This document shows, in pieces, positions 9,262-17,392 of a DNA stretch of 64,000 bases (position 1 is its first letter; each line of letters begins with the position of its first letter). The stretch spans positions 5,574,001-5,638,000 of the forward strand of contig NZ_LR594675.1 of the NCBI RefSeq assembly GCF_901827205.1, given 5' to 3'. Source of the DNA: Variovorax sp. PBS-H4 (GTDB lineage: Bacteria > Pseudomonadota > Gammaproteobacteria > Burkholderiales > Burkholderiaceae_C). The position numbers and the translations under genes were made by a program. Under the pieces are notes generated by a model, which ran no database searches, had not been told where the DNA came from, and saw nothing but the letters and a program-made list of their open reading frames with translations.

Positions 9262-9699
9262 TCAGCCCAGGTGCGCGCGAGCCCACCGAACGATATCCGC
9301 CGGCCCCATGGCGCCGGCCTGACGCGCGATCTCACGGCCCCCGCGGAACAGGGCCAGCGTCGGGATGCTGCGAATGTTGAAGCGCGCGGCAAGCGCGGGT
9401 ACCGCCTCGGTGTCGACCTTGGCCAGCCGCACCTGCGGCTCGAGCTGCGCCGCAGCCTGCTCGAAGCCGGGCGCCATCTGCCGGCAGGGGCCGCACCAAG
9501 GCGCCCAGAAATCCACCAGGACCGGGATTTCGTTGCGGCCGACGTGGCGCTCGAAAGCAGCCTGGTCGAACGCAGTCGAATGCCCAGTGAAGAGCGGGCG
9601 GTGGCAGCTGCCGCAGTCCGGCGCGCTGGCCAGTTGCTCCTGGCGCACGCGGTTGGTGGTGTGGCAATGCGGGCAGACGACGTGCAGTGATTCGTTCAT
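9262..9699 (-). CDS. trxC: Thioredoxin 2 (TrxC)
   Basis: A 145-residue zinc-containing thioredoxin. The N-terminal zinc ribbon has Cys9-x2-Cys12 and Cys29-x2-Cys32. The thioredoxin fold carries WCGPC (Cys69, Cys72) and the cis-Pro in RSIPTL. In E. coli, TrxC reduces protein disulfides under oxidative stress. The ATG at 9697-9699 has GGAG six bases upstream. An in-frame ATG at 9720 would add MTAPESP and is less likely. A hairpin separates it from the upstream Bug receptor gene. Confidence 0.95.
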   Translation of the reverse strand: MNESLHVVCPHCHTTNRVRQEQLASAPDCGSCHRPLFTGHSTAFDQAAFERHVGRNEIPVLVDFWAPWCGPCRQMAPGFEQAAAQLEPQVRLAKVDTEAVPALAARFNIRSIPTLALFRGGREIARQAGAMGPADIVRWARAHLG

Positions 9700-9755
9700 C
9701 GGAGACTCCGGCGCAGTCATCCCTCGGAACTGGGGTCGGCCATGGCGAATGCAAG

Positions 9756-9776
9756 CCGGGGCTGCTTCGGCCCCGG
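9756..9776 (-). terminator. Hairpin between Bug receptor gene and trxC
   Basis: A perfect 7-bp CCGGGGC/GCCCCGG stem with a 7-nt loop lies 13 nt after the Bug gene stop. The T-run after it on the minus strand is poor (CTTGCATT), so termination may be partial. Confidence 0.5.
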
Positions 9777-9789
9777 TCCGCACCAGTGC

Positions 9790-10746
9790 CTACTGCGGCT
9801 TGGCCAGGCCCAGCTTCTCGATTAGCGCCTTCTCGCGCGCAAAGGTGGTCTGGGCAAATTTCGTGTAGTCGGCCGAGCTCATGTAGTTGGGCAGCATGTC
9901 GTAGCGGCCCAGCGCGGCGACGTAGCTGGGCTCTTCCATCGCCTGCTTGAAGGCATCGTGCAGCTTCTTCACGACCTCCGGCGACGTGCCCTTGGGAGCA
10001 CCGATGCCGAAGGGCGAGTTCTGCACGATGTCCAGGCCCAGTTCCTTGAGCGTGGGCGCGTCGGGGAACTTGGCCAGCCGCTTCTCGCCCCAGGTATTGA
10101 GCACGCGCAGCTTGCCCGCTTCCACCTGCGGCGCGAAGCCCGTGCTGTCTGCGGCCGCCATCAGCTGGCCGCTGATCACCGCGAGCATCAGGTCGGCGCT
10201 GCCCTTGTAGGGCACATGCTGCAGCTCGATGCCGGCCTTCTGCGCGATCAGCTCGGTGGTGAGGTGCGGGCTCGTGAGCGTGCCGGTGGAACCATAGGTG
10301 AGCTTCCCGGGATTCGCCTTGGCATAGTCGACGAAGTCCTTCCAGCTCTTGAGCGGACTGTTGGCCGGCACCACGATCCCGAAGGCATAGCCGGTGACAT
10401 TGATCACGTAGCTGATGTCCTTCACCGGGTCCCAGTTGATCTTGGTCGTGTAGGGCAGCCGGAACACACCCAGGGGGATCTGCGCGATGGTGTAGCCGTC
10501 GGGCTGGGCCGTCTGCAGCGCCTGCGCGGGCAGCGTGCCGCCGGCGCCCGGCTTGTTCTCCACCACGATGGGCTGGCCGATGATCCTGGAGGCGTTGTCG
10601 GCCAGCTGTCGCATCGTGATGTCGGTGGGGCCGCCGGCCGGGAAGGCGATGACCAGCTTGATCGGCCTGGCGGGAAAGCTCTGCGCTTGCGCGCCCGCAG
10701 CGGCCAGGCCGAGCAACGCGGCGCACAGGAGGGAACGACGGAACAT
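9790..10746 (-). CDS. Bug-family (TctC-like) periplasmic solute-binding protein
   Basis: A 318-residue exported receptor with a signal peptide (MFRRSLLCAALLGLAAAGAQA, cut after AQA). The Bug signatures follow: FPARPIKLVIAFPAGGPTDI, then VVENKPGAGG and YGSTGTLTSPHL. These proteins bind carboxylates and related small molecules, and are greatly expanded in Burkholderiales. No tctA/tctB membrane genes lie nearby, so it is an orphan receptor and its ligand is unknown. The gene is monocistronic. Confidence 0.9.
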   Translation of the reverse strand: MFRRSLLCAALLGLAAAGAQAQSFPARPIKLVIAFPAGGPTDITMRQLADNASRIIGQPIVVENKPGAGGTLPAQALQTAQPDGYTIAQIPLGVFRLPYTTKINWDPVKDISYVINVTGYAFGIVVPANSPLKSWKDFVDYAKANPGKLTYGSTGTLTSPHLTTELIAQKAGIELQHVPYKGSADLMLAVISGQLMAAADSTGFAPQVEAGKLRVLNTWGEKRLAKFPDAPTLKELGLDIVQNSPFGIGAPKGTSPEVVKKLHDAFKQAMEEPSYVAALGRYDMLPNYMSSADYTKFAQTTFAREKALIEKLGLAKPQ

Positions 10747-10856
10747 GTGGGGCTCCAGAACAGGAAGGCCGCCATTTGGCCGCGCCGCGTGCTTCAGGGC
10801 AATCGGGGCTGACCCCCGGGCCTGTCGCGCGGGCGTCAGCCGGACTGCTCAGTGCA

Positions 10857-13800
10857 TCAGGCCTCGCGCCGCATCGGCGCCGACGCCGGCGCGGCCTGCA
10901 CCGGCAGCTGCACCACCTCGTGCCGGCCTGCGCCGCGCGCCAGGACCGGCGCCAGCGCGACGCCCGTGTGCGTACCCAGCCGCACGACCTCTTCCGGCGG
11001 TGCCGCTGCCACCACTCGCCCGCCGCCATCGCCACCTTCGGGGCCAAGGTCGATCAGCCAGTCGGCCTCGGCGATCACGTCGAGGTCGTGCTCGATCACC
11101 ACGACGCTGTGGCCGCCGTTCACCAGCCGGTGCAGCACATGGATGAGCTTCTCGACGTCGGCCATGTGCAGGCCTACTGTCGGCTCGTCCAGCACGTAGA
11201 GCGTGTGCGGTGCCCGCCCGCGCCGGGCCGCCCCAAGCGGGCGATCCCCCTCGGGGGGCGGCGCCGCAGGCGCCAGGGGGCTGTCAATCCAGCCGCGGCG
11301 GGTGACATCGTCGCGCACCTTGCTCAGCTCGGTCACCAGCTTGATGCGCTGCGCCTCGCCGCCCGACAGGGTGGGCGAAGGCTGGCCCAGGGTGAGATAG
11401 CCCAGCCCGACGTCCTTCAACAGCTGCAGGGGATGGCTGATGCCGGGCATCGAGGCGAAGAACTCGACCGCCTCGTCCACCTCCATCTGCAGCACGTCGC
11501 CGATGCTCTTGCCGCGCCAGCTCACGGCCAACGTTTCGGGATTGAAGCGCGCGCCATGGCAGACCTCGCAGGGCACCTTGACGTCCGGGAGAAAGTTCAT
11601 CTCGATGGTGCGCACGCCCGCCCCCTCGCAGCCGGGGCAGCGCCCTTCGCCGGTGTTGAAGCTGAAACGGCCCGGCCCGTAGCCGCGCGCCTTGGCTTCC
11701 AGCGTGTCGGCGAAGAGCTTGCGGATGGTGTCCCAGAAGCCGATGTAGGTCGCGGGGCAGCTGCGCGGCGTCTTGCCGATGGGCGTCTGGTCGACCTCGA
11801 GCACGCGGTCGATGGACTCGTAACCTTCGATCCTGGCGCAGCCGGACCAGCCGGGGCGCTTGCCCGCAGCGTCGGCGTCGCGCCCGGCCTTGGTCATGCG
11901 CTGCACGACGATGGCATGCACGTTGGCGAGCAGCACGTCGCGCGCCAGGGTCGACTTGCCGGAGCCGCTGACGCCGGTGACGGCGACCAGGCGGTTGAGC
12001 GGCAGGGTCACGGTGACTTCCTGCAGGTTGTGCAGGTCGGCGCCGCGTACCGTCAGCCAGCGCAAGGCTCCCTGCCCTTCCGGCGGGGAGAGCAAAACAT
12101 CGCGGCGCGCTTGCAGCGGGTGCTTGATCGCATCACGCAGGTAACGCCCGGTCTGCGATTCGCTCGCCGCCTCCAGGTCGGCAACGCTGCCTTCGGCCAC
12201 CAGCCGCCCCCCGCGCTTGCCCGCGCTGGGCCCGATGTCGATGATGTGGTCGGCTCGGCGAATGGTGTCCTCGTCGTGCTCCACCACCACCAGCGTGTTG
12301 CCCTTCTCACCCAGCTTGTGCAGCGCGTCCAGCAGGATCTGGTTGTCGCGCGCATGCAGCCCGATGGTGGGCTCGTCCAGCACGTAGCACACACCCTGCA
12401 GGTTGCTGCCGAGCTGTGCGGCGAGTCGGATGCGCTGGGCCTCGCCGCCCGACAGGGTGGGTGCGCCGCGGTCGAGCGTGAGATAGCCGAGGCCGACTTC
12501 CTCGAGGAACTCGAGGCGGCTCCTGATCTCGGGGACGAGGTCGCGCGCGATCTCGGCCTGGCGGCCGGTGAGCGCGATGTGGTCGAACCAGATGCGGATG
12601 TCGGTTACGCTCATGCGGGCAAGTTGGGTGATGGCGATGCCGCCCTCGCCCCAGCCCTCTCCCGCGGGCGGGAGAGGGAGCAAGTCCGGGTCGATCCCCG
12701 ATCCCGCGCCCGCATCCGGCTGCCTCCCCCCTCCAGGGAGAGGGCCGGGGTGAGGGGCACCCCCGCCAAACAACACCGCCCGCGCCGTCGGGTTCAGCCG
12801 CGTCCCCTGGCAAGCCGGACACGCGACCTCCCCCACGTCCTCAGCCTCGGGCTCCGCGAAGGTCTGTTCCCGCCCCCGGTTGTCCGCCGCCATCGTCGAG
12901 TCGTCGTAGACCTTGCGCTGCTCCTTCGTGAGCTTGACCCCCGTGCCCACGCAATCCGGGCACCACCCATGCTTGCTGTTGTACGAGAACAGCCGCGGGT
13001 CCAGCTCGCCGTAGCTGGTGCTGCACACCGGACAGGCGCGCAGCGTGGAAAACACCTGGACGCGGCCGATGCCCGAGGTGGGCACGCCCGCCATCATGGC
13101 GCCGCGCAAGCCGGTGAGTTCGCTCAGTACATGGACCACGCCCTTGCCGTGCTCCAGTGCGCGCGCCAGCGCCTGGCGCAGCTCGGCCTCGTTCGCCGGC
13201 TCCACGTCGAGGCTGGCCACCGGCAGCTCGATGCTGTGTTCCTTGAAGCGATCGATGCGCGGGAACCCGGTGGTCGGCAGGAACTCGCCGTCCACCCGCA
13301 GATGCGTGAAGCCGCGCGGCCGCGCCCAATCGGCCAGCTCGGTGTAGACGCCCTTCCGGTTGCTCACCAGCGGTGCGAGCAGGCCGATGTGCTGGCCGCG
13401 AAAGTTCTTCAGCAACTGCGCCGCGATGCTGTCCGGCGTCTGCGGCTGCACCGCCGCGCCGTCGCGGACGCAATGCTGGATGCCCAGCTTGACGTAGAGC
13501 AGGCGCAGGAAGTGCCACACCTCCGTGGTCGTGCCCACCGTGCTCTTGCGCCCGCCGCGCGACAGCCGCTGCTCGATGGCGACGGTCGGCGGGATGCCGT
13601 ACACCGCATCGACTTCCGGCCGGCCGGCCGGCTGCACGATGCTGCGCGCGTAGGCATTGAGCGATTCGAGGTAACGCCGCTGCCCCTCGTTGAACAGGAT
13701 GTCGAAGGCCAGCGTCGACTTGCCCGAGCCGCTGACGCCGGTCACCACGCTGAACTTGCCGCGCGGGATGTCGACCGACAGGTTCTTGAGGTTGTGCTCG

Positions 13801-16800
13801 CGCGCGTGGACGATCTGGATCGCCTCGCGGCCGGCCGCCTGCTGCCGCGCGCGCACCGCGTACGCGCGTGCGGCGCGCTCCGCCACCTTGTAGGCGCCGG
13901 GGCCGATGGCCAGCTCGTAGTCGACCAGCGCGGCGCCTGTCAGCGAGGCGCCGTTCTCGCGCACTTGCTCGGGCGTGCCCACCGCCACCACCTGCCCGCC
14001 GCCTTCGCCGCCCTCGGGGCCGAGGTCGATCAGCCAGTCGCTGGCGCGGATCACGTCGAGGTTGTGCTCGATCACCACCAGCGAATGGCCGGCGTCGAGC
14101 AACTTGCGCAGGGCGCGCATCAAGCGCGCGATGTCGTCGAAATGCAGGCCGGTGGTCGGCTCGTCGAACAGGAACAGCGTGCCTTTGCGCGCCAACGGCT
14201 GCTTGCTCGCGCTGCCGTTCTTGGCTGCCTCGGCCAGGAAGCCGGCGAGCTTGAGGCGCTGGGCCTCGCCGCCCGAAAGCGTGGGCACGGGTTGGCCCAG
14301 CTTCACATAGTCCAGCCCCACGTCGACGATGGGCTGCAGCACGCGCAGCACCTCGCGGTCGCCGGCAAAGAGTGCAGTGGCCTCGGCCACCGTCAGCTCG
14401 AGGATGTCCGCCACGTTGTGGCTGCGTCCGCCGCGCTCGATCTTCACCTCGAGGATCTCGGGCCGGTAGCGTTTGCCGTCGCAATCGGGGCAGCGCAGGT
14501 ACACGTCCGAAAGGAACTGCATCTCCACGTGCTCGAAGCCCGAGCCGCCGCAGGTCGGGCAGCGTCCGTCTCCGCTGTTGAAGCTGAACTTCGAGGCCGT
14601 GTAGCCGCGCTGCCGCGCCAGCGCCGCAGTGGCGAAGATCTCGCGGATCGCGTCCCATGCGCCGACATAGCTCGCGGGATTGGAGCGCGCCGTCTTCCCG
14701 ATGGGCGACTGGTCGACAAAAACGACTTCGCTCAGCTGCTCGGCGCCGAGCAGCCGGTCGTGCGCGCCCGGCGTCTCGGTCGCCTTGCCGAAGTGGCGCA
14801 TCAGCGCGGGCGCCAGCACGTCCTGGATCAGCGTCGACTTGCCCGAGCCGCTCACGCCGGTCACGCAGACCAGCCGCGCCAACGGAAACTCGACGGTGAT
14901 GTTGCGCAGGTTGTGTTCGCGCACGCCTTCGAGGATGAGGCGCGGGGTGTTGTCGCTCACCATGCGCCTGAAGCTCATGCCGATCTGCTTGCGCCCGCCG
15001 AGGTACTCGCCGGTCAGCGTGTCCGCATGGCGCAGCTCGGCGGGACCGCCGTCGAAGACGATGCGTCCGCCGCGCACGCCGGGGCCCGGGCCCATGTCGA
15101 TCACCCGGTCGGCGGCCAGCATCACCGCCGGGTCGTGTTCCACCACCACCAGCGTGTTGCCGGCGTCCCGCAGCCGCAGCATGGCCTCGGTGATGCGGTT
15201 CATGTCGCGCGGGTGCAGGCCGATGCTGGGCTCGTCGAGCACGAACAGCGTGTTGACCAGTGACGTGCCCAGGGCAGTCGTCAGGTTGATGCGCTGCACC
15301 TCGCCGCCGCTGAGGGTGCGGCTCTGGCGGTCGAGCGTGAGATAGCCGATGCCGACGTCGTGCAGGTAGCGCAGGCGGGTGGTGATTTCCTCGAAGAGGA
15401 GCTTGAGCGCCTGGGTTTCACCCTCGCCCCGGCCCTCTCCCGCGAGCGGGAGAGGGAGCAAATCCCCAGCCGTCGGCTGTTGACTCCCTCTCCCGCTGGC
15501 GGGAGAGGGTTGGGGTGAGGGCTGCTGCCCATCGAAGAACCGCCTCAGCCGCTCGATCGGCAGCAGCATCAGGTCATGCAGGCACAACCCTGGCAGCGCC
15601 TCCAGTTGCTCGCGCGACCACTTCACGCCCACCGGCATGAAGCGCTTGGCTGGCGCCAGCACCGCATCCGCATCCTGCTTGCTCCCGATGCGCCACAGCA
15701 GGCTCTCCAACTTGAGCCGCGCACCCCCGCAGGCCGGGCACGGCGTGTAGCTGCGGTACTTGGACAAGAGCACCCGGATGTGCATCTTGTAGGCCTTGCT
15801 CTCCAGGTAGCCGAAGAAGCGGCGCACGCCGTACCACTGCTGGTTCCACTTGCCGTTCCAGTTCGGCGAGCCTTCGATCACCCAGGCCTGCTGCTCGGGC
15901 GTGAGCTTGTACCAGGGCGTATCGCGCGGGATGCCGGCCGCCTCGGCATGGCGCATCAGGTCGTCCTGCGCTTCCTTCCAGGCCGGCGTCTGGATGGTCT
16001 TGATGGCACCGGCGCGCAGCGTCAGCTTGTCGTTGGGGATCACCAAGCCAAGATCGACGCCGATGACGCGCCCGAAACCGCGACAGGTCTCGCAGGCGCC
16101 GACGGCCGAGTTGAAGGAGAACATCGAGGGGATCGGGTCCGCGTAGCGGATGTCCGTATCCGGACAATGCAGCCCCGTCGAGAACTTCCACACCTCTGCC
16201 GCGCCGCCCCCATCCGCCGGCAGGGCATGCGCCGTGAGCCGCCCGCTGCCGCGCTTGAGCGCCACCTCGATGGCCTCGATCACCCGCACGCGTTCGACGT
16301 TCGCCATGCGGAAGCGGTCTGCGACCACGTCGAGCACCTTTCGCGGGCCGGTCGGCGTGGCGATCTGGCGTTCGCCCTGGACCCGGGTAAAGCCACTGGC
16401 CGATAGCCATTGCGCGATCTCGTCGTCGCTGGTGCCGGCGGGCAGCTCGACCGGAAAGGTCAGAACTACGCGCGGATCGACACCTGCCCCCACGCTCGCC
16501 ACTGCGTGTGCTTCGCTGCCCCCCGAGGAGGCTGCTTCGCCTTGGGGCGGCCCGGCGGTGAAGCCCGCGGCAGCACGCGCCACCAGCTCGGCATAGATGG
16601 AGTCGGGCGAATCGTGCCGCACCGGCAGCGCCGTCTCGCGGTCGAAGAGCTGGGCGGCGCGCGCGTACAGCAGCTTCAGGTGGTCGTTGAGCTCGGTCAT
16701 CGTGCCGACGGTCGAGCGCGAGGAGCGCACCGGATTGGTCTGGTCGATGGCGATGGCGGGCGGTACCCCTTCCACCTTGTCGACCGCCGGCTTGTCCATG

Positions 16801-17006
16801 CGGTCGAGGAACTGCCGCGCATAGGCCGAAAACGTCTCGACGTAGCGCCGCTGGCCCTCGGCATAGAGCGTGTCGAACACCAGGCTCGACTTGCCCGAGC
16901 CGCTCGGCCCGGTGACCACCGTCATCTCGCCGGTGCGGATGTCGAGGTCGAGATTCTGGAGATTGTGCTGACGCGCACCGCGTATCCGGATGGAGCCCTG
17001 TGTCAT
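10857..17006 (-). CDS. uvrA: Double-length UvrA (tandem excinuclease ABC subunit A)
   Basis: A 2049-residue protein made of two UvrA units in one frame, with boundary near residue 1050. A normal UvrA is about 940 residues. There are four ABC ATPase P-loops: GPSGSGKSS near residue 33, VSGSGKSTL near 705, VSGSGKSTL near 1090 and VSGSGKSTL near 1685. Each has an LSGGE signature and a Walker B of the type DEPT/SxGLH. CxxC zinc modules (for example CPTCGG, CPDCDG, CPGCEG, CEVCHG) lie in both halves. UvrA dimers find DNA lesions for nucleotide excision repair, so this chain could act as a covalent dimer or in DNA-damage or drug tolerance. Four dispersed-repeat segments are translated in frame at about residues 152-174, 495-529, 1416-1455 and 1908-1928, all in loops. 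Confidence 0.92.
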   Translation of the reverse strand: MTQGSIRIRGARQHNLQNLDLDIRTGEMTVVTGPSGSGKSSLVFDTLYAEGQRRYVETFSAYARQFLDRMDKPAVDKVEGVPPAIAIDQTNPVRSSRSTVGTMTELNDHLKLLYARAAQLFDRETALPVRHDSPDSIYAELVARAAAGFTAGPPQGEAASSGGSEAHAVASVGAGVDPRVVLTFPVELPAGTSDDEIAQWLSASGFTRVQGERQIATPTGPRKVLDVVADRFRMANVERVRVIEAIEVALKRGSGRLTAHALPADGGGAAEVWKFSTGLHCPDTDIRYADPIPSMFSFNSAVGACETCRGFGRVIGVDLGLVIPNDKLTLRAGAIKTIQTPAWKEAQDDLMRHAEAAGIPRDTPWYKLTPEQQAWVIEGSPNWNGKWNQQWYGVRRFFGYLESKAYKMHIRVLLSKYRSYTPCPACGGARLKLESLLWRIGSKQDADAVLAPAKRFMPVGVKWSREQLEALPGLCLHDLMLLPIERLRRFFDGQQPSPQPSPASGRGSQQPTAGDLLPLPLAGEGRGEGETQALKLLFEEITTRLRYLHDVGIGYLTLDRQSRTLSGGEVQRINLTTALGTSLVNTLFVLDEPSIGLHPRDMNRITEAMLRLRDAGNTLVVVEHDPAVMLAADRVIDMGPGPGVRGGRIVFDGGPAELRHADTLTGEYLGGRKQIGMSFRRMVSDNTPRLILEGVREHNLRNITVEFPLARLVCVTGVSGSGKSTLIQDVLAPALMRHFGKATETPGAHDRLLGAEQLSEVVFVDQSPIGKTARSNPASYVGAWDAIREIFATAALARQRGYTASKFSFNSGDGRCPTCGGSGFEHVEMQFLSDVYLRCPDCDGKRYRPEILEVKIERGGRSHNVADILELTVAEATALFAGDREVLRVLQPIVDVGLDYVKLGQPVPTLSGGEAQRLKLAGFLAEAAKNGSASKQPLARKGTLFLFDEPTTGLHFDDIARLMRALRKLLDAGHSLVVIEHNLDVIRASDWLIDLGPEGGEGGGQVVAVGTPEQVRENGASLTGAALVDYELAIGPGAYKVAERAARAYAVRARQQAAGREAIQIVHAREHNLKNLSVDIPRGKFSVVTGVSGSGKSTLAFDILFNEGQRRYLESLNAYARSIVQPAGRPEVDAVYGIPPTVAIEQRLSRGGRKSTVGTTTEVWHFLRLLYVKLGIQHCVRDGAAVQPQTPDSIAAQLLKNFRGQHIGLLAPLVSNRKGVYTELADWARPRGFTHLRVDGEFLPTTGFPRIDRFKEHSIELPVASLDVEPANEAELRQALARALEHGKGVVHVLSELTGLRGAMMAGVPTSGIGRVQVFSTLRACPVCSTSYGELDPRLFSYNSKHGWCPDCVGTGVKLTKEQRKVYDDSTMAADNRGREQTFAEPEAEDVGEVACPACQGTRLNPTARAVLFGGGAPHPGPLPGGGRQPDAGAGSGIDPDLLPLPPAGEGWGEGGIAITQLARMSVTDIRIWFDHIALTGRQAEIARDLVPEIRSRLEFLEEVGLGYLTLDRGAPTLSGGEAQRIRLAAQLGSNLQGVCYVLDEPTIGLHARDNQILLDALHKLGEKGNTLVVVEHDEDTIRRADHIIDIGPSAGKRGGRLVAEGSVADLEAASESQTGRYLRDAIKHPLQARRDVLLSPPEGQGALRWLTVRGADLHNLQEVTVTLPLNRLVAVTGVSGSGKSTLARDVLLANVHAIVVQRMTKAGRDADAAGKRPGWSGCARIEGYESIDRVLEVDQTPIGKTPRSCPATYIGFWDTIRKLFADTLEAKARGYGPGRFSFNTGEGRCPGCEGAGVRTIEMNFLPDVKVPCEVCHGARFNPETLAVSWRGKSIGDVLQMEVDEAVEFFASMPGISHPLQLLKDVGLGYLTLGQPSPTLSGGEAQRIKLVTELSKVRDDVTRRGWIDSPLAPAAPPPEGDRPLGAARRGRAPHTLYVLDEPTVGLHMADVEKLIHVLHRLVNGGHSVVVIEHDLDVIAEADWLIDLGPEGGDGGGRVVAAAPPEEVVRLGTHTGVALAPVLARGAGRHEVVQLPVQAAPASAPMRREA
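11225..11284 (-). repeat. Dispersed repeat family A, inverted, inside uvrA
   Basis: It begins GGGCCGCCCCAAG, the reverse complement of the family A end, and continues with CCCCCTCGGGGGGCGGCG. It is translated as a proline/arginine-rich loop (APPPEGDRPLGAARRG) between the fourth ABC signature and its Walker B strand. Confidence 0.7.
12642..12760. repeat. Composite palindromic repeat family B inside uvrA, copy 1
   Basis: Two GGGAGAGGG-type hairpins in inverted order, framed by CCCTCGCCCC on the left and GGGGTGAGGG on the right (9 of 10 complementary). It is translated in frame as PHPGPLPGGGR to PPAGEGWGEGG, just after CPACQGTRLNP in the second UvrA unit. Confidence 0.8.
15421..15522. repeat. 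Composite palindromic repeat family B inside uvrA, copy 2
   Basis: Same plan as 12642-12760: CCCTCGCCCC outer arm, a CCTCTCCCGC/GCGGGAGAGG hairpin, a short middle, a second hairpin and a GGGGTGAGGG outer arm. It is translated as PSPQPSPASGRG to LPLAGEGRGEG in the first UvrA unit, at the position equivalent to copy 1 in the second. Confidence 0.85.
16486..16553 (+). repeat. Dispersed repeat family A inside uvrA
   Basis: GCCCCCACGCTCGCC to CTTGGGGCGGCCC, with the centre CTGCCCCCCGAGGAGG. Translated antisense to the repeat, it gives the Gly/Ser/Ala-rich stretch FTAGPPQGEAASSGGS in the N-terminal part of UvrA. Confidence 0.75.
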
Positions 17007-17129
17007 GAATGCCTTGGGGATGGGGCAGACATTCTAGAAACCGGCGGCCGGCCATGTGCAAAGCGCCGGATTGCCGGCGGTTCGGCAGGGCTTTGCGCGG
17101 CGTACCGGGGCCAGCAGGGCTGGCGCCAG

Positions 17130-17276
17130 CTACTTCGGGGGCGCCGCAGGCTGCGGCGCGTGCGTGGCGTCCGCGCCGTGCTTCTCGCCCGACATGTCGA
17201 TCTTGTCCCCCGCCTGCATGATCGCGAAAAGCGAAATGGCCGCGAAGACGACGAAGCCGATGGCCAATTTCCACAT
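17130..17276 (-). CDS. Small single-pass membrane protein, function unknown
   Basis: A 48-residue frame with a clean ribosome site (AGGAG nine bases before the ATG). It has one hydrophobic helix (WKLAIGFVVFAAISLFAIM, residues 2-20), then a short polar tail with HGADATHAPQPAAPPK, probably outside the cytoplasm. It lies downstream of the MHS transporter gene on the same strand, with a hairpin between them. No family is recognised. It is too short for default gene finders, but the ribosome site, the membrane segment and the tail of typical composition support it. Confidence 0.6.
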   Translation of the reverse strand: MWKLAIGFVVFAAISLFAIMQAGDKIDMSGEKHGADATHAPQPAAPPK

Positions 17277-17349
17277 GGTCTGGATCTCCTGGATGTTCAA
17301 CGAAAAAGCCTCGCGCCATGGACACGGCACGAGGCCTCTTGGTTGAACA

Positions 17350-17365
17350 AAGGGCCGAGGCCCTT
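17350..17365 (-). terminator. Hairpin after the MHS transporter gene
   Basis: A 7-bp AAGGGCC/GGCCCTT stem with a 2-nt loop. On the minus strand it is followed by TGTTC. A second possible stem (GCCTCG/CGAGGC) lies just beyond at about 17308-17336. It may separate the transporter from the 48-residue protein, or attenuate between them. Confidence 0.45.
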
Positions 17366-17392
17366 CGTTCAGGTCAGGCTCGGCAGGCGAGC

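Noticed and set aside
10776..15263. Very long open frame (about 1495 codons) on the plus strand opposite uvrA
   Set aside because: It is antisense to a clearly coding UvrA and shows no domain. Such frames arise from GC-rich third positions.
10857..17006. UvrA considered as two genes joined by an assembly error
   Set aside because: Both halves are diverged from each other and joined in one frame, with four distinct ATPase sites. A collapsed or duplicated assembly would give near-identical halves.
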